Shown here: piece after piece, positions 7,008-14,516 of the stretch | Numbering within the stretch: the first letter of the stretch is position 1 | How the letters are laid out: every line of letters begins with the position of its first letter | From: Hyphomicrobiales bacterium | GTDB lineage: Bacteria > Pseudomonadota > Alphaproteobacteria > Rhizobiales > Aestuariivirgaceae | Reading direction: 5' to 3' | Assembly: GCA_016710435.1 (NCBI GenBank) | Contig: JADJVV010000046.1 | Span: 1 to 16,102 of the forward strand | DNA length: 16,102 nt | Made by a program: the position numbers and the translations under genes | The notes under the pieces: model-generated | Seen by the model: only the letters and a program-made list of their open reading frames with translations | Databases searched by the model: none | What the model was told of the DNA's origin: nothing

Positions 7008-7207
7008 TGGCTGACATCCACACCGTGGGCAACGCCGAGCACGCCGACCGCGTGGCGCGCGTGCTGCGCGAACGCCAGCTACGAGACCTGGCGCCGGAGA
7101 TACTCCGGGATCTGGTTGTCGAGTACGAGCGCGTCTGCGACCAGTTCTGCAAGCAGCCGGCGCGCTGCGCCGCGTACCGTCGGGCGGTTGAGGTTCTGGG
7201 GGAGTGA
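7007..7207 (+). CDS. Hypothetical small helical protein, 66 residues
   Basis: ATG 7007 overlaps the preceding stop; GGGAGACC at 6994-7001 serves as ribosome binding site. The protein (MADIHTVGNAEHADRVARVL ... CDQFCKQPARCAAYRRAVEV) is Arg/Glu-rich and predicted helical, with three Cys (CDQFC and RCAAY) that could form a disulfide or metal site. Its stop overlaps the GTG start of the helicase (GTGA), indicating coupled translation. Function unknown. Confidence 0.65.
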   Translation: MADIHTVGNAEHADRVARVLRERQLRDLAPEILRDLVVEYERVCDQFCKQPARCAAYRRAVEVLGE

Positions 7208-8781
7208 CCGCCACCGTCCTCCCCGACGACCGCGCGCTGGTGGTCGAGACCGACGACCCGCGAGTGCTGGCTACCATCCGCGGTGCCGAGGCGCTGGCGC
7301 CGGGCTTCGTCTGCATGCCGCACACCGTCGACGCCGTCGCCAGGCTCGCGCTGCTGGGCGTGCCGGCTGAGTCGCCGATACAGCACTACTACTCGTGGCC
7401 GCGCGATGTTACGCGATGGCCGCAGCCGTTCGGCCACCAGTACATCACGGCGGGCTTCATGTTGTCCAACCCGCACTGCTACGTGCTCAATGACATGGGC
7501 ACTTCCAAAACGGGTACGGCTTGCTGGGCTGCCGACTACCTCATGACCGAAGGGTATGGGCATCGAACGCTCGTTGTAGCCCCACTCTCCACGCTTGAGA
7601 GAACCTGGGCGGATACGTTGTTCGTGCACTTCACGCATCGCCGGTTCGCCGTGCTGCACGGGTCAGCCGAGCGGCGTCGCCGCCTGCTTGCCCAGCCCCA
7701 CGACTTCTACATCATCAATCACGAGGGCCTCGCCGTTATCGCGAAGGAACTTGCCGCGAGGCCCGACATCGACGTCGTCATAATCGACGAACTCGCAAAG
7801 TACCGCAACAAAAACACTGGGGTATGGAAAGCGCTCGACGAGTTCCTGTATCCCGCCGGCGGCAAGCCGAAACCCTGGGTGTGGGGTATGACCGGGGCAC
7901 CAACCCCCAACGCGCCAACGGACGCCTATGCACAGTGCCGCCTCATCACGCCGACGACGGTGCCCAAGTTCTTCGGCCAGTTTCGCGCCATGGTCATGGA
8001 CCACCAGTCCGACTACGTCTGGACGCCGCGACCCGAGGCAACTGGAATCGTACATCAATGTATGCGGCCCGCCATACGATTCAAGCGTGATGACTGCGTA
8101 GATCTACCGCCGACGCTGTACGAGACACGTGACGTGGTGCTGTCAGCAGAGCAGACCAAGTATCTGAAAGAACTCATGCGTGAACTCATGACAGAGATCG
8201 AGGGCAAGCGTATCAGTGCAGTCAATCAGGGGGTGAAACTCAACAAGGCGCTGCAAATCGCCGGCGGCTGCGTATATGACACGGACGGCGTGCCGCACGA
8301 GATCGACACCGGCACCCGCCTGGAAACCCTGATGGAGGTCATCGAGGAGGCCGGCGGCAAGATCCTGGTGTTCGTGCCGTTCACGTCCATGACCACCATG
8401 ATCGCCCGCGAACTGAACAAGCACTGGCAGACGGCGATCATCACCGGGGACACACCGGTCAAGGAACGCAACGAAATCTTCCTCAAGTTCGAGGACGAGA
8501 AGTCCGACCTGGAGATCATCGTGGCGCATCCAGGCACCATGTCTCATGGGCTGACATTAAATTGCGCGTCTGTCATCGTGTGGTGGACAGGCGTCGACAG
8601 CAACGACACGTACACTCAGGCCTGCGCCCGCATCACGCGGCCCGGACAGAAGAGAACGACGTGCATCGTGAACCTCAGCGGCGCGGCGGTCGAGCGGCGC
8701 GTGTACAAGCGACTGGTCGAACGTCAGGCGTTCCAGGGGCTGCTTCTCGACATGGTTGAGAAGAAGGAGGGGTTAATATAA
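7204..8781 (+). CDS. SNF2-family DEAD/DEAH-type helicase
   Basis: This is an intact 525-residue superfamily 2 ATPase of the phage SNF2 type, which translocates on dsDNA and may remodel replication intermediates. Motif I is NDMGTSKTGT (about residues 96-105), with Ser where Gly is usual. Motif Ia is TLVVAPLSTLERTW, motif II is VIIDELAKYRNKNT (Walker B with D-E at about 195-196), and motif III is MTGAPTPNAPTDAY. The second RecA lobe has KILVFVPFTSMTTMIARELN, then GTMSHGLTLNCASVIVWW, and motif VI QACARITRPGQKRT with the Arg finger. The start is GTG 7204 inside the previous stop, with GGGGGAG just upstream. No accessory nuclease domain is fused; a separate VRR-NUC lies upstream, a recurring pairing in phages. 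The stop TAA shares a base with the next ATG (TAATG). This is the largest clean gene in the window. Confidence 0.95.
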   Translation: MTATVLPDDRALVVETDDPRVLATIRGAEALAPGFVCMPHTVDAVARLALLGVPAESPIQHYYSWPRDVTRWPQPFGHQYITAGFMLSNPHCYVLNDMGTSKTGTACWAADYLMTEGYGHRTLVVAPLSTLERTWADTLFVHFTHRRFAVLHGSAERRRRLLAQPHDFYIINHEGLAVIAKELAARPDIDVVIIDELAKYRNKNTGVWKALDEFLYPAGGKPKPWVWGMTGAPTPNAPTDAYAQCRLITPTTVPKFFGQFRAMVMDHQSDYVWTPRPEATGIVHQCMRPAIRFKRDDCVDLPPTLYETRDVVLSAEQTKYLKELMRELMTEIEGKRISAVNQGVKLNKALQIAGGCVYDTDGVPHEIDTGTRLETLMEVIEEAGGKILVFVPFTSMTTMIARELNKHWQTAIITGDTPVKERNEIFLKFEDEKSDLEIIVAHPGTMSHGLTLNCASVIVWWTGVDSNDTYTQACARITRPGQKRTTCIVNLSGAAVERRVYKRLVERQAFQGLLLDMVEKKEGLI

Positions 8782-9521
8782 TGCTCCTCTTGTCATGCTC
8801 CGCCGGGAACGACTCGGTAGCCATGATTCAACTCGCGCATGAGGGTGGCCTGGCTTCCGTCTGCCCAGTCCATGTGTGCTACATCGACACCGGATGGGCG
8901 GCGTCATTCTGGGCTGCGCGGGTTGACGCCGTCGAAGCGCTGTCACGCCGATATGGATTCGAGTTCCATCGCATCCGCAGGGGAGAGACCTTCGAGGAAC
9001 TCATGCTCAGGAAGAAGGGCTTCCCGATGCCGGGCAAGACGTGGTGTTCCTACGAACTCAAGGGTAAGGTGTTCAATGAGTTCTCCGCCGAGATAGACCC
9101 GTCGGCAGAGGCTATCGTGTGCATCGGGAAACGCCGCGACGAGAGCCCGGCGCGCAAGGATACACCCGAATGGATTGACCACGATGAGTTCCACGATACC
9201 CGCACGGTATGGCACATGCTCGCGTTCGTCGCCGAGGCGGAGCGCAACCAGATCATCCTGCGATCCGGGATGCCGATCCTTCCACACAGGTCGCAGGAGT
9301 GCTCCCCCTGCGCCAACGCGAACAGGCGCGATTTCAAGGCACTCACCGAGCGGGAGATACTGCGAACTGCTGCTCTCGAACAGGCGACCGGCAAGAGCAT
9401 GTTCCGCCCGTATCACCACATGGGCGCTACTGGCATCCGGCAAGTAATCGAGTGGGCGCACTCCCCCCGCGGTAAGTATGAGCCAGAACACGACGGCTGC
9501 GGTTCAGGGTACTGCGAATGA
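8781..9521 (+). CDS. PAPS-reductase-like PP-loop protein (adenine nucleotide alpha-hydrolase superfamily)
   Basis: The 246-residue protein has a PP-loop CSAGNDSVAM (residues 6-15; canonical SGGKDS), the beta strand/turn VCYIDTGW (32-39), GKTWCSYELKGK (85-96), VCIGKRRDES (113-122) and a terminal pair ECSPCANANRRDF (173-185). These are the order and spacing of phosphoadenosine phosphosulfate reductase family proteins, which adenylate a substrate or reduce PAPS. Phage members rarely sit in sulfur assimilation operons; placement after SNF2 and VRR-NUC genes suggests a nucleic-acid role, for example sulfur transfer or base modification, but this is inference. AAGGAGGGG at 8763-8771 is an excellent ribosome binding site, and the start shares a base with the helicase stop. 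The stop overlaps the next gene as ATGA. It lacks the ECGLH motif of classical CysH, so it should not be called cysH. Confidence 0.85.
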   Translation: MLLLSCSAGNDSVAMIQLAHEGGLASVCPVHVCYIDTGWAASFWAARVDAVEALSRRYGFEFHRIRRGETFEELMLRKKGFPMPGKTWCSYELKGKVFNEFSAEIDPSAEAIVCIGKRRDESPARKDTPEWIDHDEFHDTRTVWHMLAFVAEAERNQIILRSGMPILPHRSQECSPCANANRRDFKALTEREILRTAALEQATGKSMFRPYHHMGATGIRQVIEWAHSPRGKYEPEHDGCGSGYCE

Positions 9522-9724
9522 CCGCCGCAACCATCGACCTGGCCAAGATCGACCACATCCTGCACGTCCTGCGGAACCCCTACGGGTGGAACGACCACGT
9601 CGTGCGAGACGCGCGACTGGCGGCGACCCGGCTCGAACAACTTGCTGTCGAACTCCTTGTTGTGGAGCAGGAACGCGACGCGGCCCGGCAGGAACTCGCT
9701 TACTTCTTCAGCGTAGTAAAATAA
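9518..9724 (+). CDS. Small coiled-coil protein, 68 residues
   Basis: ATG 9518 overlaps the previous stop. The C-terminal two-thirds form one long amphipathic helix (RLAATRLEQLAVELLVVEQE then RDAARQELAYFFSVV), a likely coiled coil with heptad Leu/Val. No ribosome binding site of note is seen, so it probably depends on translational coupling. It is the last gene of the 6123-9724 run. Function unknown; similar short helical proteins are common in phage early regions. Confidence 0.62.
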   Translation: MTAATIDLAKIDHILHVLRNPYGWNDHVVRDARLAATRLEQLAVELLVVEQERDAARQELAYFFSVVK

Positions 9725-9757
9725 AATTGAACCTGCCAAGAACTTTACAGTCTTACC

Positions 9758-9766
9758 TGCTACAAT
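9758..9766 (+). promoter_or_regulatory. Probable extended -10 sigma70-type promoter
   Basis: TGCTACAAT fits an extended -10 box (TGnTATAAT, one mismatch). It lies in the 64-base AT-richer gap 9725-9788, the longest clear intergenic gap in the central block. No good -35 hexamer sits 15-18 bases upstream, as expected for extended -10 promoters. It would drive the 9789-12243 genes. Confidence 0.45.
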
Positions 9767-9788
9767 CACCAACCTGATGGAGGGAACC

Positions 9789-10280
9789 ATGAGTGAAGAC
9801 ATCAACCTCGACGAGGTAATGAGTCGTCGATTCGAGCTGGACGAGCAGATCACTGCCGTCCAGGCCGAGAGCAAGGCCAGGCTGGCGCCGATGATGGAGG
9901 AGATGGCGCTGTGCGAGGGCTTCATCAAAGCCGAACTGCTCAAGACCGGCGCCCAGCAATGGAAGAGTTCATCCACGGGCCACATGACGTTCTGGACGAC
10001 CAAGGACAGCGTGACCGTGGATAACATGGATCAAGTCATCCATCGCATCCTCTGCGAGGCCGCGCCGCCCGACGACCTCGCCACAGTCGCCAGGAATCAG
10101 AACCAGAAGATGGCGTGGGAATACATCCTCGGCCACATCGAACGCCATGGCCTCTGGTCGCTGCTGAACAAGGCAGTAAATAAGACCGTCACGAAGGAAC
10201 TGATCGAAGCCGGCGACCAGCCGCCGGGGATCCGGTACACGAGTTTCAAGGATTTGGCGTGGCGCAGGGGGAAGGCATGA
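9789..10280 (+). CDS. Conserved phage protein, possibly Gam-like, 163 residues
   Basis: ATG 9789 is chosen over the upstream alternative because of GGAGGG at 9779-9784. The N-terminal half is a long helix (LDEVMSRRFELDEQITAVQA then ESKARLAPMMEEMALCEGFI), then a beta hairpin around WKSSSTGHMTFWTTKDSVTV, then WSLLNKAVNKTVTKELIEAG, and a conserved-looking end PPGIRYTSFKDLAWRRGKA. This helix-hairpin-LLNKAVNKT..(K)E(L/Y)IE-PPG layout recurs in phage proteins next to recombination and replication genes; some are annotated as Gam-like host nuclease inhibitors. I can see the coiled-coil and the conserved C-terminal block but no enzymatic motif, so the Gam link is tentative. It follows a probable promoter and overlaps the next gene (ATGA). 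Confidence 0.7.
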   Translation: MSEDINLDEVMSRRFELDEQITAVQAESKARLAPMMEEMALCEGFIKAELLKTGAQQWKSSSTGHMTFWTTKDSVTVDNMDQVIHRILCEAAPPDDLATVARNQNQKMAWEYILGHIERHGLWSLLNKAVNKTVTKELIEAGDQPPGIRYTSFKDLAWRRGKA

Positions 10281-10648
10281 ACACGTACCATTCGCAGTTG
10301 GTCGACTCGCTGGTAAAACTTGGCTGGACCCCGCCGCCCGTACCGCCGTGCCCGCCGATGCCAGCCCGTAAGTGTGTCGTCTACGGTTGCCAGAACCGCA
10401 GTGACCAAGGCAAGTTTAACGACAACATCTGCTGGCCCTGCTACAACATGCTGACTTCCGGGCAAAGTAGGGCAGGGAACAACTTTCATTCACACCTCGA
10501 CGGAATCTCTGCCGCGCAGAAATCAGAAGCCAGGCCGGGGCGATGGAAACGCCGACGCGCGCCCCGGGACTTCGAAGATGTCGGTATGATTAACCAGCTC
10601 ACCGCAATACGCAACGCACTTACTTCAACCCAGGAGAATCAATCATGA
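10277..10648 (+). CDS. Small putative zinc-binding phage protein, 123 residues
   Basis: Start ATG 10277 has GGGGGAAGG directly upstream and overlaps the previous stop. After a Pro-rich linker (WTPPPVPPCPPMPARK) comes a four-Cys pattern, CVVYGCQNRSDQGKFNDNIC plus WPCYNML (Cx4C then CxxC), which looks like a treble-clef or ribbon zinc site. The next part is basic (GRWKRRRAPRDF), consistent with nucleic acid binding. The C-terminus is an amphipathic helix (MINQLTAIRNALTS). The stop overlaps the next ATG. No family name is offered. Role in replication or transcription is inferred only from context and basic charge. Confidence 0.68.
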   Translation: MNTYHSQLVDSLVKLGWTPPPVPPCPPMPARKCVVYGCQNRSDQGKFNDNICWPCYNMLTSGQSRAGNNFHSHLDGISAAQKSEARPGRWKRRRAPRDFEDVGMINQLTAIRNALTSTQENQS

Positions 10649-12243
10649 GTACAGCAGTATCCATAGTCCCCAGCAACCTGCAACTTCCCGCCCACCTTCA
10701 GAGCCCCGACATCGCGGCAGCTATCGCTGCTGCCAACGCGGCGGCTACCGGCGGCGTGCGGTCGGGCGGTTTCCCGTCCATCGGCATCAAGGCCAACAAG
10801 TTCAGCATCAAGGACGGCGACGAAACGACTGTCCTGATGATGGCGCCCGCCGCCGCCGGCCAGCCGCCGCTGCCGATGATGTGCCTGGAGATCGTCGTCG
10901 TCGACGCCAACCCGGCGCTGTCGCACACGTTCTTCGAGGACGAGTACGTCGAAGGCGAGCACCTGGAACCGACGTGCCGGTCCGCCAACGGCGTGACGCC
11001 GGACGCCGACGTCGTAGCCAAACAGAATCCCGTCTGCGCCACCTGCCCGCAGTATGCCTGGGGCTCGAAGATAAGTAAGCTGACCGGCAAGCCGGTGCGC
11101 GCGTGCGGCGACAGCAAGCAGCTCGCCGTGCTGCCAGCGAACGACCTCAACTTCAAGATGCTCGGTCTGGCGGTCAAGGCGGGCAGCCTCAAGAACTGGG
11201 GATCCTACGTGTCGGCGCTGTCCGGTCGCGGCTACGGCATCGCCACGCTGGTCACCAACGTCACATTCGACCAGACCGCCAACGGCGTCCTCCAGTTCAG
11301 CTTCAACCGGTTCCTCACGGAAGCCGAGTTTATCCGCGTCAACGAGCGCAAGACGGGCGACGACGTCAGGCTCATCACGGCGCAGTCTCGCGGCGCCGCC
11401 GTGCCCGCACTGGCTGCACCCGCGAACCTTGGCCTGCCGGCGCCGGATGTCGCCGCGCCCGCCTACGTCGCCCCTGCGGCGGCGACTGGCCAGACTGGCG
11501 GGTTTGGGGCAAGCCAGATTACAGACCCCGCCTACTTGGCAGCCCAAGCCGCTGAGAACGCCCGTGCTCATGCCCTGGCTGCCGCTGCTGCCACCCCGCC
11601 GGCCCGACCGCCGAGGCGCCGTTCGCCGGCCTTGGCCCCACGTACAGGCGGCGGTGACGGCTGTCGGCGGCCTGGAGACCCACGCCGGCCTGCGCACCTA
11701 CCAGGCGCTGACCGGCATCGACTTCATGGAACTGATCAAAGCCTCAGCCCCGGCGGTACAAGTCACGGCCCCCTCTCCCGTGACCCCGCCGGCGGCTGCG
11801 GCCCCCGCTGCCGAGCCTGCCAAGCGGACGCGCCGCACGCGCGCCGAGATGGAAGCCGCGAAGGCGGCTGAGGCTGCTGCGGCGCCGGCGTCGACAGTAC
11901 ATGCCATAACACCGCCCGGTATTGGAGACCATGTTGCCGCCGCGCCGGACCTCAGCCATATCCCCGCCGAGATCCGCGCGACGATCGACGTCGTGGGTGC
12001 CACATCAGCGGCTGGTCAGGCCCTCATCGCCGCCTACCCGCCCCCGTTCAAGCCTCAGCCCCGGCGGCACAAGTCACGGCCCCCTCTCCCGTGACCCCGC
12101 CGGCGGCTGCGGCCCCCTCAACCGGCTTCGGTGCCGCGCCGCAGCCGGCGGCTCAGACTGCACCCAGCGCGCAGGTCGTGGCGGCCGGCGCCAGCCTGGC
12201 CGGAGAAGCTCCGCGCCAGCTCGGTCTCGCCGCGGCGGCGTGA
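10645..12243 (+). CDS. Conserved Cys4 phage protein, putative ssDNA-binding protein, with long Ala/Pro tail
   Basis: The N-terminal about 245 residues are a clean domain: GGFPSIGIKANKFSIKDGDE, LEIVVVDANPALSHTFFEDE, four Cys (C111, C131, C134, C154 in CATCP and RACGD), and VTFDQTANGVLQFSFNRFLT. The beta-rich core with a Cys4 site matches a protein found beside polymerase and primase genes in many phages; an ssDNA-binding role is plausible but not proven by sequence. The tail is Ala/Pro/Lys-rich and contains PAKRTRRTRAEMEAAKAAEA. It shifts from frame 1 to frame 2 near 11600 and back to frame 1 near 12045; read so, it ends GASLAGEAPRQLGLAAAA at TGA 12241-12243. Start and end are in the same frame, as expected if indels compensate. 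The uncorrected frame stops at 11871. The tail holds two copies of a 67-base repeat. AGGAG at 10631-10635 serves as ribosome binding site. Confidence 0.75.
11740..11806 (+). repeat. 67-bp direct repeat, copy 1
   Basis: This segment is repeated 311 bases downstream at 12051-12117 with one mismatch (T at 11757, C at 12068). It encodes ASAPAVQVTAPSPVTPPAAA in the Ala/Pro-rich tail of the Cys4 protein. Both copies encode the same peptide only if an indel lies between them. Confidence 0.9.
12051..12117 (+). repeat. 67-bp direct repeat, copy 2
   Basis: This is the second copy of the 11740-11806 segment, 66 of 67 bases identical. It is read in frame 1 as ASAPAAQVTAPSPVTPPAAA and leads directly into the natural C-terminus of the same protein. 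Near identity at the DNA level, including wobble positions, suggests a recent duplication or an assembly join. Confidence 0.9.
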
Positions 12244-12506
12244 TGGACTTCGCCCGCGTGCTGCGCGACTCCGGTCTCACGAAGATCGAACTCGCGCAGA
12301 TGTACGGCGTCAGCCGACAGACCGTCCACACGTGGTCTACTGGCGGATTGCCGCGGGTCGGCAGCCTGCTGGCCCGACAGGCCGAGGCGATAACCAAGGC
12401 GCTCGTCGTCGCCGTCGAGCGGCAGCTACTGCCGTTCGAGGCGATGGACAAGGGCGTCAGGCGCGAGCGGGGTGGCCGTGATGGCTGCCCGGCTGCAAGG
12501 ACTTAG
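12243..12506 (+). CDS. XRE/Cro-like helix-turn-helix protein, 87 residues
   Basis: ATG 12243 shares its first base with the preceding stop (TGATG). Residues 11-38 form a classical HTH: GLTKIELAQMYGVSRQTVHT then WSTGGLP, with the conserved Gln/Ala of helix 2, GVS turn and recognition helix RQTVHTW. The rest (VGSLLARQAEAITKALVVAV) is a helix suitable for dimerisation and the C-terminus is basic. It is likely a small transcriptional regulator or DNA-binding accessory. The adjoining methyltransferase suggests it could control that gene, as small HTH proteins do in restriction-modification loci, but no operator can be pointed to. The frame is clean. Confidence 0.75.
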   Translation: MDFARVLRDSGLTKIELAQMYGVSRQTVHTWSTGGLPRVGSLLARQAEAITKALVVAVERQLLPFEAMDKGVRRERGGRDGCPAART

Positions 12507-12552
12507 GCCCGCCCCGTTCAGCAGTAGGAGGCGCGGTAACCGGAGGGGTAGG

Positions 12553-13735
12553 GTGCGATATCTCAGCGTGTGTAGCGGCATCGAGGCCGCGACGGCGGCG
12601 TGGTCACCGCTTGGGTTCGAGGCGGTCGCGTTCTCCGAGATCGACAAGTTCGGCGGCGGTGCTCGCCCATCATTACCCGATTCGGTGCAGAACCTCGGCG
12701 ACATGACTCTCGTCTCAATGGAGTAACTATGAACCCAACATCCTCGTCGGCGGCACCCCCTGCCAGAGCTTCAGCGTTGCCGGACTCCGAAAAGGACTGG
12801 CTGATCCTCGTGGCGACCTCATGCTCACCTATCTCGCTATTGCGGACAGATACCAGCCTGAATGGCTTGTCTGGGAAAACGTCCCGGCGTCCTGTCCAGC
12901 GGATCAGGACGGGATTTTGGTACCTTCCTCGGGGCGCTGGGACAACTCGGGTATGGGTGGGCCTACCGAGTTCTGGACGCACAGTTCTTTGGAGTTCCGC
13001 AGCGACGCCGTCGCGTGTTCGTTGTCGGACATTTTGGAGACTGGCGCCGTGCCGCCGCAGTTCTTTTTGAGCGCCACAGCTTGCAGAGGCATCCTGCGCC
13101 GCGCCGAGAAAGAGGGAAGGCGTTGCCGCCGCAACTGGAACGCGCACTTTCGAGTGTGGTGGAATCGGAAGCTACTCCTCCTCCTCATCCTCAAGCCCCC
13201 TCCTCAAATCAGGAGCTGACTTAGGGCACGGGTGTGAAGCCTTGATTCAGCATGACACCCCGCCAGTCGCGTCCTGGTGGGATGGCGGACAGACCGCACA
13301 GACCCTGGATGCGGTGCTGCAAAAAGGCCAGACGATGCCAGAGAAGAACAGGTTTCCTGCCGTGCTCGTGCCCGATACTGCCCATTCCCTACGTGGCGAG
13401 GGCTTTGATGCGAGCGAGGATGGCACGGGGCGGGGCACGCCATTGGTACCTATCGCCTTCGACTGCAAAGCCTCGAATGGCTTCGGCGTGGGTGAGATCG
13501 CCTCGACGATGCGCAGCATGGGCCACAGCAACTCGCATCAGAACGGCGGCGGGCATCAGGCGGTGGCGTTCGCTCAGAATACCCGCGATGAAGTACGCGA
13601 GATGGCAGTCGTAGGGGCGTTAGCTTCGCAGCCTGGAATGAAGCAGACGAGTTACATCCGTAACCAGATGCAAGTCCGCCGCCTCACGCCCCGCGAGTGC
13701 GAGTTACTACAAGGCTTTCCATCTATACGGGAACG
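12553..13735 (+). CDS. C5 cytosine DNA methyltransferase, N-terminal part (motifs I-IX), frameshifted and split
   Basis: The enzyme methylates cytosine C5 with SAM; in phages it commonly protects DNA from host restriction. Start GTG 12553 follows CGGAGGGG (12541-12548). Motif I is YLSVCSGIEAATAAWSPLGF. EIDKF, then AVLAHHYP, then SVQNLGDMTL lie in alternating frames (12640-12715). From 12719 frame 2 carries motif IV, VGGTPCQSFSVAGLRKGL with the catalytic Cys, and motif VI, WLVWENVP. Frame 1 (about 12870-13222) carries AQFFGVPQRRRRVFVVGHFG (motif VIII). Frame 0 (13223 on) holds the target recognition region (QTAQTLDAVLQKGQTMPEKN) and motif IX, VRRLTPRECELLQGFP, ending at 13721. Motif X is about 640 bases further on, after an inserted HNH gene. 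At least four frame changes are needed, probably sequencing indels; the HNH split looks real. Confidence 0.87.
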
Positions 13736-13750
13736 TATTACAGTAGAAGC

Positions 13751-14361
13751 ATGCACAGACCCTCAAAACAACACTGTCACTGTGGCGCTGTCATGTCTCA
13801 GGTGGCCAAGCAATGCCTCGCCTGTCGACGCGCAACGGTATCCGCAGAATGCAAACATTGTGGAAAGCATTTCCAGCATGTACCGAGCAGACCGCGAACC
13901 GCTTGCAGCCCTGAGTGTGCGTACATCCTCCGCGGACTTGCTTCACGAAATACGCAGTCACGGAAAGTTGATGTGGTCTGCGAGCAGTGTGGCTGAATCA
14001 AACAGGTATCCCCCGTCTCGCAAGCCGCCGGTATTGCAGCCGCGCTTGCACCGCACTTGCGCGATCTGGCGCTGGCAATCAGAACTGGAAAGGCGGAATC
14101 ACTACAGAACATCAGGCTTTCTACGCAAGCACGAGATGGCGCAAAAAATGCCACTCGATTTGGAAACGAGAACGCGGCATTTGCCAGCGGTGCAACGAAC
14201 GCTGCATCACTGGGGAAGCTGACCACATCCACACTTGGGTCGCTCGCCCCGATCTGCATCTCGCCAGTAGCAACCCCGCTCTGCTCTGTACTGGCTGCCA
14301 TAAGTGGGTGCATTCCAAACGAAACGCTTCCCGGAGCGTTTCTCGCTCCTGCTTGACCTAG
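13751..14361 (+). CDS. HNH endonuclease with multiple zinc fingers, inserted in the methyltransferase gene
   Basis: ATG 13751 starts a chain of Cys pairs: CHCG...CLAC, CKHCGKHF...ACSPEC, and CEQCG followed after one frameshift (about 13990-14025) by RRYCSRACTALARS. Then come GNQNWKGGITTEHQAFYAST, a linker often seen in phage HNH enzymes, and the nuclease core: CQRCN, GEADHIHTWV (the D-H of HNH), NPALLCTGCHKWVHSKRN (the N and final H, plus a CxxC metal site). The stop is TAG 14359-14361. The zinc fingers probably bind DNA at the homing site. The gene sits exactly between methyltransferase motif IX (ending 13721) and the motif X part (from about 14364), so it is a homing endonuclease that has invaded the methyltransferase. 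Only about 30 bases before and a few after are not coding, too few for a normal group I intron. The ribosome binding site is weak (AGAAG). Confidence 0.82.
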
Positions 14362-14516
14362 AAACACCCTACACACTGATCCCATTCACGCACGGCAAGC
14401 CGGCCGCCGACGGGTCGCGCTACAAGGCGCTCGGTAACTCGATGGCTGTCCCGGTGATGGCATGGATAGGAGAGCGGATTCAACTCGTTGATTGGTTGCT
14501 GGGTGATGAGTCATGA
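14304..14516 (+). CDS. C5 cytosine DNA methyltransferase, C-terminal part (motif X)
   Basis: The frame reads TPYTLIPFTHGKPAADGSRY from about 14364 and KALGNSMAVPVMAWIGERI, which is the C-terminal motif X block of phage C5 methyltransferases (usual form: LQGFPxxYTxIP...GKPAxDGxRYxALGNSMAVPV). It continues the protein interrupted at 13721. The window of about 642 bases between the two parts is divisible by three, and both parts are in frame 0. As an independent ORF it could start at GTG 14304, overlapping the HNH gene, so a split two-subunit enzyme is possible; the first 20 residues from that start are not methyltransferase-like. The stop TGA 14514-14516 overlaps the next ATG. Confidence 0.85.
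   Translation: MGAFQTKRFPERFSLLLDLETPYTLIPFTHGKPAADGSRYKALGNSMAVPVMAWIGERIQLVDWLLGDES

Noticed and set aside
6910..7659. Minus-strand ORF of 249 residues
   Set aside because: It overlaps the start of the SNF2 gene and two coupled small genes; Arg/Ser-rich composition is typical of shadows in high-GC DNA.
10639..11697. Minus-strand ORF of 352 residues
   Set aside because: It lies opposite the Cys4 protein whose plus-strand frame has conserved blocks and a ribosome binding site; the minus translation is Gly/Arg/Asp-rich without motifs.
13722..14363. Group I intron or intein in the methyltransferase gene
   Set aside because: Too little non-ORF sequence for a group I core, no P7/P3-like pairing spotted by eye, and the inserted ORF is not in frame with intein splicing residues. 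Kept only as an alternative in the finding.
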